Assembly: GCA_046760785.1 (NCBI GenBank)
Contig: JBHIET010000061.1
Location: 1 to 20,782, forward strand
From: JBHIET01 sp046760785
GTDB lineage: Bacteria; Chloroflexota; Anaerolineae; B4-G1
Direction of reading: 5' to 3'
Length of the DNA stretch: 20,782 nucleotides
The notes below the pieces were generated by a model. That model had not been told where the DNA came from, made no database searches, and was given only the letters and a program-made list of their open reading frames with translations. The first letter of the stretch is position 1, and the number at the start of each line of letters is the position of its first letter. The position numbers and the translations under genes are program-made. Positions 1 to 6,261 of the stretch are shown in pieces.

Positions 1-114
1 CGGCACTCAGGACGACTGGCCTGATTTAGCTGCTAGCGGAGTGCGAAATCTAGGATCCAGACCCCCATATCTGACCTTGATCAGTATGAGCACCTGGGTG
101 ACCTGGAAAGGATT

Positions 115-627
115 GTGGAGCAGATGAGTACGTTGGCTGCGTCATTGGGGTCTGATTATATCATCAAGCCGGACATCGTCATCGGCAGACGGCCTGCTTC
201 GGACGAGGAGATCAATCGAGAAGAGTTGATAGTGAGTGGAGCGAGCGGGATCGCGGGGCTGACGCCGCTGCGGGAAGCAAACGCCGCGGGTAGCCGTTTG
301 ATCCTCCACGCCAGTATCTCTTGCAAGTGGACCATCCGAAGTGATAGAAGTCAAAACGCTCGTGCTGAGGCTCTGAACCTGATTCGGAACCGGAAAGGCA
401 ACCTGCCTCACATCGTAGCCGTCACCGCCGAGCCTCTGCCGATGCGCATCGCCTCTCTGGCGCTGGGGACCGGCGACCTGGATTGCGTGTACCACTTTGC
501 TCTGCCCGAATTGAGCGCAGCCACCCGTGAGAGCGATAATGAAGATCAGATTGAGATGCTAGAGACGCTAGTTGAGGGGCGGCGATTGCGGGACATCAGT
601 GATTTGTTGTTCGACCTGGCTATATAG
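115..627 (+). CDS. NgoMIV-family type II restriction endonuclease, 5'-truncated
   Basis: The product matches the C-terminal 60% of NgoMIV, the tetrameric endonuclease that cuts GCCGGC. Visible in sequence: KPD (metal-ligand Asp at residue 20), ISCKWTIRSDR (Ser69-Cys70-Lys71) and Glu85 fourteen residues after the Lys, the same spacing as NgoMIV D140/C186/K187/E201. The RSDR stretch (Arg75, Asp77, Arg78) corresponds, from memory of the NgoMIV-DNA structure, to R191/D193/R194, which read the CCGG core. The usual family length is about 286 residues and only 170 remain. Similarity continues upstream of the GTG at 115 (ISDLDQYEHL at 70-99), so 115 is not the ancestral start. This frame has stops at 22-24 and 34-36, while frame 2 is open to the window edge, so the 5' part is either frameshifted or missing. 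No methyltransferase is visible; it could lie left of the window. Probably inactive. Confidence 0.85.
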   Translation: MEQMSTLAASLGSDYIIKPDIVIGRRPASDEEINREELIVSGASGIAGLTPLREANAAGSRLILHASISCKWTIRSDRSQNARAEALNLIRNRKGNLPHIVAVTAEPLPMRIASLALGTGDLDCVYHFALPELSAATRESDNEDQIEMLETLVEGRRLRDISDLLFDLAI

Positions 628-713
628 GTGACTGAGTTGCCGATTTGCGGGACGCTCTCTGCGGTGGAAAACGAGATGCAAAGTGTAGCAACATCTGACA
701 GGAGGACTATTCG

Positions 714-2345
714 ATGAAAACCAAAAAGCTATTCGGCGTATTTATCCTCGGCCTGGGGCTGGCCCTGGCCCTGGTCTGGCTGCTGGCGGCGGTCGCGGTC
801 AGCGCCGGGCAGGAGAAGTCGGGCACGGCTGGCGGGGCGCAGCAGACGGCGCTGTCGCCTACGCTAGAGATCAGTACCACCTCCAGCGTGGTGGTCATAG
901 AGGGGGCTGATCCTGACATGGGTGCTCAAGACGGGGCGCCCGACGTGTTGAGAGAGATAGCGGGCGGGGACGTGAACGGGGACGGTTTTGAGGACCTGAT
1001 CCTGGGAGCCATCGGGGCCAACCCAGGTGGTCGCTGGAATGCCGGGGAGGTGTATATCTTTTTTGGACAGCCCACCGAACTGTCCTCCCCCCTCATGGTC
1101 AGTACCACGGCCGACGTGACCATCGAAGGGGTTGACGAAGACGACGAGGCCGGGTATGCCTTGGCCAGCGGGGACGTGGACGGGGACGGCACCGACGACG
1201 TGATCATCAACGCGGTCTGGGCCGACCCTGGCGGGCGCGTGTATGCGGGCGAGGTCTACGTAGTCTACGGTTCGAGTGACTTGGCGGGCACGGTCGTGAT
1301 CAGCACCACGCCCGACGTGCTCATCCTGGAGGGCGTGGATGCCATCGATTGGGCCGGTCAGGCCCTGGCCAGTGGGGATTTCGATGCCGATGGCTATGCT
1401 GACGTGATCATGGGCGCCTCTTGGGCCGACCCCGGTGGGCGCGCCGACGCGGGCGAGATCTACGTGTTTTACGGCCGCGACCGGCTTACCGGCACGCACG
1501 CGATCAGCACCACGGCTGATGTGCTCATCCTGGAGGGTGTGGACGACGACGACCGGGCCGGAGGACACCTGGTCAGCAGCGATGTGGACAGAGACGGCTA
1601 CGACGACTTGATCATCAGCGCTGTCCTGGCCGACCCCGGCGGGCGCAGCGGGGCGGGCGAGGTCTACGTGGTCTATGGCAAGAACCGTCTCACAGGCACG
1701 CACCAGATCAGCACCACGGCCGACGTGATCATTGAGGGCGTTGACCCAGACGACCATGCCGGCGGGAGCCTGGCCAGCGGCGACGTGGACGGAGATGGCT
1801 ACGATGACCTGATCTTGGGCGCTTCCGATGCTGACCCCGGCGGGCGCTCCAAGGCGGGCGAGGTCTACGTGGTCTACGGTGCGAGCGATCTGACGGGCAC
1901 ACATCAGATCAGCACTACGCCCGGTGCGCTTATCCTGGAAGGGGTGGACACCAACGACCTTGCCGGGTCTGCCGTGGCCTGCCGAGACGTCAACAACGAT
2001 CACTTTGCCGACATCGCCGTCGGCGCCGGCTTTGGCGACCCCGGCGGGCGCGACGCCGCGGGCGAGGTCTACGTGGTCTATGGCAGCGCCGGCCTCAGCG
2101 GGACGATCCCGATCAGCAACCCCGGCAGCGTCACCGTCAGCACCATCCAGGCGGTGGACGAGGACGACAATGCGGGCCGGCATCTGGGCATTGTGGACCT
2201 GAACCGCGACCAGGGTGGGGAGATCGTCATCGGTGCCGAGGGCGCCGACCCCGGCGGGCGCTCCAACGCCGGCGAGGTGTACGTCGTCTACACTTGCCCC
2301 GACAAGTACTGGATCTACCTGCCCCTGGTTCTCAGGAATTCTTGA
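714..2345 (+). CDS. Secreted FG-GAP (integrin alpha-like) beta-propeller protein with LPLVLR C-terminal tail
   Basis: A 543-residue exported protein. Residues 1-31 form a signal peptide or membrane anchor (MKTKK then a long Leu/Ala/Val stretch). Seven repeats of about 65 residues follow, each with a calcium-loop motif such as DVNGDGFED or DVDGDGYDD, then an invariant DPGGR-x3-AGEVYVVYG block (NPGGR in repeat 1). Seven blades is the number in integrin-type propellers. The calcium loop is degenerate in repeat 6 (DVNNDHFAD) and repeat 7 (DLNRDQGGE). The last strand of blade 7 is followed directly by YWIYLPLVLRNS at the C-terminus, a tail shared with two other products in this window. The start ATG has AGGAGG eight bases upstream. 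The HD-domain gene begins 32 bases downstream and may be co-transcribed. The ligand or role is unknown; FG-GAP proteins generally bind proteins or glycans at the cell surface. Confidence 0.9.
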   Translation: MKTKKLFGVFILGLGLALALVWLLAAVAVSAGQEKSGTAGGAQQTALSPTLEISTTSSVVVIEGADPDMGAQDGAPDVLREIAGGDVNGDGFEDLILGAIGANPGGRWNAGEVYIFFGQPTELSSPLMVSTTADVTIEGVDEDDEAGYALASGDVDGDGTDDVIINAVWADPGGRVYAGEVYVVYGSSDLAGTVVISTTPDVLILEGVDAIDWAGQALASGDFDADGYADVIMGASWADPGGRADAGEIYVFYGRDRLTGTHAISTTADVLILEGVDDDDRAGGHLVSSDVDRDGYDDLIISAVLADPGGRSGAGEVYVVYGKNRLTGTHQISTTADVIIEGVDPDDHAGGSLASGDVDGDGYDDLILGASDADPGGRSKAGEVYVVYGASDLTGTHQISTTPGALILEGVDTNDLAGSAVACRDVNNDHFADIAVGAGFGDPGGRDAAGEVYVVYGSAGLSGTIPISNPGSVTVSTIQAVDEDDNAGRHLGIVDLNRDQGGEIVIGAEGADPGGRSNAGEVYVVYTCPDKYWIYLPLVLRNS

Positions 2346-2377
2346 AACTCAACTGAATCCCAAAGGAGGAGAAGGCT

Positions 2378-2953
2378 ATGAGAGACACGATCACAAGAGA
2401 AGAAGCGTTGGCCCTGATCCAGGAGTACGGCTGCGCCGAGAACCACGTCCACCACATGCTGGCCGTCGAGGCCGCTATGCGCGCCTACGCCCGCCGCTTG
2501 GGCGAGGACGAGGACTTGTGGGGCGCTATCGGTCTGGTGCACGATTTCGAGTACGACCGTTTCCCCGACGACCACCCGCACGCCGGCGGGCGCATCCTGC
2601 GCGAGAAGGGGTACTCCGACGAGATCGTCAACGCGGTCCTTTCGCACGGGAACACGGGCGTCCCCCGCGATACGCCGGTGGCGAAGACGTTGCACGCGGT
2701 TGACGAGTTGACCGGCCTGCTGGTGGCCGTCACGCTCGTGCGCCCGTCCAAAGACATCCGCGACGTCAAGATCAAGTCGGTGAAGAAAAAGTGGAAGGAC
2801 AAGCGCTTCGCGGCGGCGGTCAATCGGGAGGAAATTGCGCAGGCGGCCGAGGCGTTGGGCGTGGAGTTGTGGGAGCACGTCGACGTGGTGCTGGAGGCGA
2901 TGCAGGGCGTCGCCGGCGAGATCGGCCTGGATGGGCGGCTGGCAGCTACATAA
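2378..2953 (+). CDS. HD-domain (HDIG-like) metal-dependent phosphohydrolase
   Basis: A 191-residue single-domain cytoplasmic protein. HD-superfamily metal ligands are visible: His26 (NHVHHML), the His55-Asp56 pair in LVHDFEYDRFP, His66/His68 in DDHPHAGG, then LSHG and a late HAVDELTGLL segment carrying the distal Asp. The length and the HDFEYDRFP signature match a common stand-alone HD hydrolase family of unknown substrate, often annotated HDIG domain-containing protein. The ATG is preceded by AAAGGAGGA at a good distance. The gene lies 32 bases after the FG-GAP gene and ends just before a rho-independent terminator, so the two may form a short operon. Substrate cannot be read from sequence; nucleotides are typical for the superfamily. 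Confidence 0.88.
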   Translation: MRDTITREEALALIQEYGCAENHVHHMLAVEAAMRAYARRLGEDEDLWGAIGLVHDFEYDRFPDDHPHAGGRILREKGYSDEIVNAVLSHGNTGVPRDTPVAKTLHAVDELTGLLVAVTLVRPSKDIRDVKIKSVKKKWKDKRFAAAVNREEIAQAAEALGVELWEHVDVVLEAMQGVAGEIGLDGRLAAT

Positions 2954-2972
2954 TCGGGAACTGGCTACCTGC

Positions 2973-3006
2973 AAACCCGAAGGGTATCACAGACCTTTGG
3001 GTTTTT
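2973..3006 (+). terminator. Rho-independent terminator after the HD-domain gene
   Basis: AAACCCGAAGGGT at 2973-2985 pairs with ACCTTTGGGTTT at 2993-3004 (one G-U pair and a small bulge) around a short loop, and is followed by a run of T ending at 3006. It starts 20 bases after the HD stop codon. Confidence 0.75.
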
Positions 3007-3008
3007 GA

Positions 3009-3173
3009 TTAAGGCAGCCCGCCCATTGCCTGCTCAACGAGCGGGACAAGCTCTCCGGTGGCATCCAGGTCCAGGGTGCGGAGGTACGCTTCCTGGGCCT
3101 TTTGCTGCATGCCCTGGGCAGACCACAGCCGGCCCAGGTGGTAGTGGGCCGAGGCCAGCGTCGGGTCGAGCGA
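3009..3173 (-). pseudogene. C-terminal relic of a TPR-repeat protein
   Basis: On the minus strand a frame open from 3173 to the TAA at 3011-3009 encodes 54 residues. It begins SLDPTLASAHYHLGRLW and continues through AQEAYLRTLDLD to EQAMGGLP at the stop. The spacing A-x2-HYHLG-x8-GM-x2-KAQEAY-x3-LDLD is a canonical tetratricopeptide repeat (helices A and B), so this is the last repeat plus a C-terminal cap. An in-frame TGA at 3176-3174 cuts it off upstream and no start codon or further TPR sequence follows, so this is a fragment of a lost gene. It abuts the T-tract of the plus-strand terminator. Confidence 0.7.
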
Positions 3174-3296
3174 TCACCAATGGTCTCTGCGAGACTCGCG
3201 TTTCTGACAGGGCGGGGGATGACGGTACTCTGAGTCAGCTTGAATAGTGTTTCGGATGCTTGGTGGGGCATCCAGATGGCCCTTTCGTCATTTATC

Positions 3297-4010
3297 TCAA
3301 CTGTTGAGGAACGCTACTCGTACGACGATGCGCTCACAATTGCCGCAGTGGACCAGTTCCCCCTGCCGCAACCGCCATTCCAGACTTGGCGATATGGCGA
3401 TGCCACATCCACCACATGCGCCGTCGTGCACCTGAACTACGGCCTGCCCCCCTTTCCTGTGCCGCAAGGCCTGGTAGACGGCCAAGTCATGGGCCTCGAT
3501 GCTGGGCAACAGGCCCGCTTGTGCTTGCTCGATTTTCGCCAGTTCCCCCCGCAGCGCCTCTCGCTCAGCCACCAGTCCTGCTTGCTCATCTGACCAACGA
3601 GCCTGTATCTCATCGAGATGTTCCTGAGCCTGAGCGTGTGTGGTATCTGCCTCCTCCCGCTCAATCATCGCCTCCAGTAGATCGTCCTCCAGTTTCTGCC
3701 GCCGCCGCCGTAGCGCGGCGACCTCTGCCTGCAGGTCAGCTAGCTCTTTTGGGTTCTTGACCACGCCGCTGTAGAGCCGCTTCTCGGAGCGTGAGATTTT
3801 GTCCGCGAGCCCCTGAATTTCCAGTTCCAGGTCGCGTTGTCGGAGCGCCCACTTTTTGACCTGAGCCTGCGCACTCTCCAACGCCTGGCGTGCCTGTTTC
3901 AGCACTTCGCTCTCCCCCAGTGCGGCCTCCACCTCCGCCAGGCGGCGTTGCTTCGCGTCTCTCTCAGTATCCAGGCATTGCAGGCGATAGAGGTCTGCTC
4001 CCTTCGTCAT
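3297..4010 (-). CDS. C4-type zinc-ribbon coiled-coil protein (PF02591 family)
   Basis: A 237-residue protein. Residues 1-165 are rich in Glu, Gln, Leu and Arg with heptad character and predict a long antiparallel coiled coil. The C-terminus holds two CxxC knuckles, Cys199/Cys202 (CGGC) and Cys222/Cys225 (CGNC), separated by 19 residues. This is the layout of the PF02591 zinc-ribbon family, whose studied member is H. pylori HP0958/FlgZ, a partner of RpoN and flagellin mRNA. The role in this lineage is not established and may be nucleic-acid binding. The ATG at 4010 is chosen because AGGAGG lies just upstream; a longer open frame to 4211 runs through the preceding terminator hairpin and a simple repeat and is not credible. 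It lies downstream of lgt on the same strand, with a hairpin between them. Confidence 0.88.
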   Translation of the reverse strand: MTKGADLYRLQCLDTERDAKQRRLAEVEAALGESEVLKQARQALESAQAQVKKWALRQRDLELEIQGLADKISRSEKRLYSGVVKNPKELADLQAEVAALRRRRQKLEDDLLEAMIEREEADTTHAQAQEHLDEIQARWSDEQAGLVAEREALRGELAKIEQAQAGLLPSIEAHDLAVYQALRHRKGGQAVVQVHDGACGGCGIAISPSLEWRLRQGELVHCGNCERIVVRVAFLNS

Positions 4011-4030
4011 TCTGCCCTCCTGATCACGGA

Positions 4031-4064
4031 ATGAAAAGAGCCCGATGCCAGCGGCATCAGGCTC
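4031..4064 (-). terminator. Hairpin between lgt and the zinc-ribbon gene, probable terminator of lgt
   Basis: GAGCCCGATGCC (4038-4049) and GGCATCAGGCTC (4053-4064) form an 11-bp stem with one mismatch and a 3-base loop. Read on the minus strand it is followed by TTTT (4037-4034), giving a short-T-tract terminator for transcripts coming from lgt. It lies just upstream of the zinc-ribbon gene's ribosome binding site, so it could also attenuate read-through. Confidence 0.6.
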
Positions 4065-4127
4065 CCCAGATGGCCACATGTGCGGGCTGCCGTTTGCACA
4101 GACTGTGCGGACGTCGCCCTTCCATGG

Positions 4128-4169
4128 GCCATCGCCATCCAGCATCCGGTTTCCAGCATCAGGCCTCCA
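4128..4169. repeat. Degenerate heptanucleotide array, six units (GCATCCA type), spanning the lgt stop codon
   Basis: Consecutive 7-mers read GCCATCG, CCATCCA, GCATCCG, GTTTCCA, GCATCAG, GCCTCCA. The lgt stop codon (minus strand, 4161-4159) falls inside the fifth unit, so the last Lgt residues and the stop are made of repeat sequence. The same 7-mer family ends nth at 13900-13920. Confidence 0.75.
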
Positions 4170-5055
4170 GGTCTGGCTCTGGCTCCGACTCCGGCACTTC
4201 TCCAACATCAACGGCCTCGGCGGCCGGCATGGCTGCTCTCGCCCTGACGTGCCGCACGACCAGCAGCGCCACCCCTCCCACCACGAAGATAATAGCGAAC
4301 AGTTGCGCGGCAGCGATGGGGCCGATCATCCAGGCATCGGGGCGGAAGTACTCGACGAAGAAACGGCCCAGCGGGTAGCCGATGATGTAGCCCAGGAGGA
4401 TGTCCCCTTCCAACAGACGATCCTTCAACTTGTGTGCGATCAGCGCCAGGGTGATGAACACTACCAGACACCACAGCGATTCGTACAGGAAAGTGGGGTG
4501 GAAGAGGGTATCGGGCGGATAGGCGGTGAGATCACTGTAGGGAGCGATGCGGTGCTCCGGGCCAATGATCAGGCCCCAGGAGGAATTGGTGGGCGGCCCA
4601 TACAGTTCCTGGTTGATGAAGTTCCCCCAGCGGCCGATGAATTGACCCAGGGCCAGCCCGGGTGCGCCGTAGTCGAGCCACTGTAGCGGGCGCAGCTTGG
4701 CATGCCAGGTGTAGATCACCACCCCCAGCACGCCCCCGGCGATGGCTCCGTAGATGCCCAGGCCGCCATGCCAGATGTACAGCATTTCGATGGGGTGCTG
4801 GCGGTAGTAGCTCCAGCCCACCATCCCGCCTTCTGGCTCAGAGAAGACGTGGTAGAGCCGGGCGCCGATGATGGCCAGGATGATGGCGACGATGAGCTCG
4901 TTCCAGACATGCTCGGGGTTCTCGCCGTCCTGCCTGGCCCGCCAGGATGCGTAGACGGCACCCAGCATGACCCCGGTGACGATCAGGAGGCCATACCAAT
5001 GGATGCCGAAGTCCGGGGTAAAGTGAATGAGGATAGGGTCAAACGGTGGCTTCAT
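4159..5055 (-). CDS. lgt: Prolipoprotein diacylglyceryl transferase
   Basis: Lgt moves a diacylglyceryl group from phosphatidylglycerol to the lipobox cysteine of prolipoproteins at the cytoplasmic membrane, the first step of lipoprotein maturation. The 298-residue product has seven or so hydrophobic segments, the conserved HGGLGIYGA loop (His96) and the Lgt signature GQFIGRWGNFINQE at residues 137-150, with Arg142 in the position of the essential E. coli Arg143. A further conserved block GRFFVEYFRPD precedes the last membrane segment. The C-terminal tail PESEPEPDLEA is acidic and partly encoded by a heptamer repeat. The ATG at 5055 is preferred over an upstream TTG because AGGAGA sits seven bases before it. 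A consensus -10 lies immediately upstream. Confidence 0.95.
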   Translation of the reverse strand: MKPPFDPILIHFTPDFGIHWYGLLIVTGVMLGAVYASWRARQDGENPEHVWNELIVAIILAIIGARLYHVFSEPEGGMVGWSYYRQHPIEMLYIWHGGLGIYGAIAGGVLGVVIYTWHAKLRPLQWLDYGAPGLALGQFIGRWGNFINQELYGPPTNSSWGLIIGPEHRIAPYSDLTAYPPDTLFHPTFLYESLWCLVVFITLALIAHKLKDRLLEGDILLGYIIGYPLGRFFVEYFRPDAWMIGPIAAAQLFAIIFVVGGVALLVVRHVRARAAMPAAEAVDVGEVPESEPEPDLEA

Positions 5056-5084
5056 AGTTCTCTCCTGTCGCAAGTATGCGATGG

Positions 5085-5114
5085 ATTATACCACAATGAA
5101 GCCTGAACTGCCAG
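5085..5114 (-). promoter_or_regulatory. Sigma70-type promoter of lgt
   Basis: On the minus strand TATAAT (5090-5085) is preceded by TGG, giving an extended -10 (TGGTATAAT). A weak -35 CTGGCA (5114-5109) lies 18 bases upstream. The predicted start is about 25 bases before the lgt ATG. Confidence 0.65.
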
Positions 5115-5258
5115 GTTTGGTCAGGGGGTGGACTGCACCGCCGTAAATTTAACGCCAAGCCCTTCGACTGCGCTCTCTAACTCGGCACTTCAGGCCGCTG
5201 TGTCTCAGCCCTACCGAAGACCATCTGGAAACCTTCGGCTCTCCGACGATTCCAGCTA

Positions 5259-5931
5259 CTAGGGGCAACTGACCGCTGGGACGTAGAGGGCCTTCTCGAT
5301 CTCCTGTCCGTCCTCCGAGACCACCTTGCCAACACCGATGACTCCCCCGCTGACTATAGACCACAAATGTACAACTTTCATTGGTCAGCGGGCCGCACTT
5401 CAGCTCGTCGTTCCAGTAGTACGTGAAGACCCCATTGTCGCCTCGTGCTCCCATGTAGACGTTCCTGTGCGATACTCCCGCAGCGCAATATCCGTCCAAG
5501 GGCCAGAGTTCCAGCTCCAGAGGAGTGGGCGGAATCGTGGGAGTGGCGGTAGCAGTGGGACACGTGACGGAGGATGGTACGATAGGCAACGATTCATAAT
5601 CCCCTGCCCACTCGAAGCGGGGGGCATAGACGAAGCCCTCCACGCTCTGGTCGTCCCTGATGTAGAACCAGCTCCCGTGCTCAGAGCGCCCCAGCACCGT
5701 GACCTGCTCCCCTGCCGAGACCCCACCTAGCTGTTGTGAGTCGGCAGCACATGGCGCGGCGAAGATGCTGGCGCCCTGGATTGCGGTTGCCACGTTGTCT
5801 GGGGTGGATGTCAGTGTGGGATGGTGTAGGTCGGTCACATCGTGGTGTTCTGGGCAGAGACAGCACCGGTGCATTGCTTCCACCAGCAGCTTATCCCGCA
5901 CTGCTTTAGGGACCGCTCTCCGCCCTGCCAT
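5259..5931 (-). pseudogene. Chimeric pseudogene: HNH-nuclease N-terminus joined to an SH3-like domain C-terminus, with a 3' frameshift
   Basis: The ATG at 5931 has AGGGGAG upstream and opens MAGRRAVPKAVRDKLL, then RCCLCPEHHDVTDLHH, the start of an HNH endonuclease (first CxxC knuckle and the His of LHH). The rest of the HNH fold is absent. Instead the frame continues into a bacterial SH3-like domain (GEQVTVLGRSEHGSWFYIRD, then VEGFVYAPRFEW), a Pro/Thr linker (TPTIPPTPLELE) and a small domain ending YWNDELKCGP. At about 5355-5365 the frame is lost in a G-run. In the neighbouring frame the expected end appears, GVIGVGKVVSEDGQE through ALYVPAVSCP, stopping at 5261-5259. The original frame runs on meaninglessly to 5149. 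Both parents are therefore broken: a deletion fused them and a frameshift followed. Confidence 0.72.
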
Positions 5932-5971
5932 CGCTCCCCTTGCGTTACCACATCAGCCAATCACCAGCAAT

Positions 5972-6000
5972 AGTGTATCCCATTTCAAAGGCGTTGTCAA
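5972..6000 (-). promoter_or_regulatory. Sigma70-type promoter of the former HNH gene
   Basis: On the minus strand a perfect TTGACA (6000-5995), a 17-base spacer and TACACT (5977-5972) precede the HNH ATG at 5931 by about 40 bases. The promoter and ribosome binding site survive although the gene is chimeric. Confidence 0.6.
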
Positions 6001-6014
6001 CCCTCTCAGGTATA

Positions 6015-6091
6015 AGATTTCTCGGCTCGCTCCAGTTGCTGCGCCCTGCGACTTCGCTCAGGGCAGGCTCCCTCCGCTCGCTCGAAATGAC
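6015..6091. repeat. Dispersed palindromic element with GTCATTTCGAGC / GAGAAATCT ends
   Basis: On the minus strand it begins GTCATTTCGAGCGAGCGGAG and ends CGAGCCGAGAAATCT. From memory this end pair marks a short dispersed repeat seen in several phyla. Nested inside is a second palindrome, CCCTG-CGACTTCGCT-CAGGG (6045-6063). Its core CGACTTCGCTCAGGGCAGG (6049-6067) recurs with 17 of 19 matches inside the broken integrase at 20539-20557. The 330-base stretch 5932-6261 holds this element, the HNH promoter and a MITE end; no gene is seen there. Confidence 0.6.
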
Positions 6092-6165
6092 TGGACAAGA
6101 TAGTAGCCGTTGCCCAAAGACTTTCCTAAAGGGTATATGCGCTACTGGCTCCTGCTGGATCTCCA

Positions 6166-6214
6166 GAGCAAAGCAGGTAACAACACCAAAGAGGAACACT
6201 ACCCCAGTATTGCC
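6166..6214. repeat. Solo end of the 15193-15367 MITE-like family
   Basis: GAGCAAAGCAGG followed by AACAACACCAAAGAGGAACA and CTACCCC matches the right end of the element at 15331-15367 (GAGCAAGCAG, AACAATACTCAAGAGGAGCA, CTACCC) at most positions. GTGAAACA follows both copies, about 17 and 6 bases further on. No clear partner end is seen to the left, so this is a fragment or a strongly diverged copy. Confidence 0.5.
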
Positions 6215-6261
6215 TTGCGTGAAACATCCGTTGTGAGGCGAGGGGTATCCAGTCTCATTCA

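Noticed and set aside
864..2183. Long minus-strand open frame (439 codons) opposite the first FG-GAP gene
   Set aside because: It mirrors the FG-GAP repeat (periodic DHVDLAR strings are the antisense of the EVYVVYG block), has no ribosome binding site and no independent similarity.
3254..3273. GGATGC...GCATCC hairpin after the zinc-ribbon gene as a terminator
   Set aside because: The stem is only six base pairs and no T-tract follows on either strand.
5149..5258. In-frame continuation of the HNH/SH3 pseudogene to 5149
   Set aside because: After the G-run the natural C-terminus and stop (5261-5259) are in the other frame; the continuation is Arg/Ser-rich noise. A small CCGAAG/CTTCGG inverted pair lies here (5216-5240) but is too short to call.
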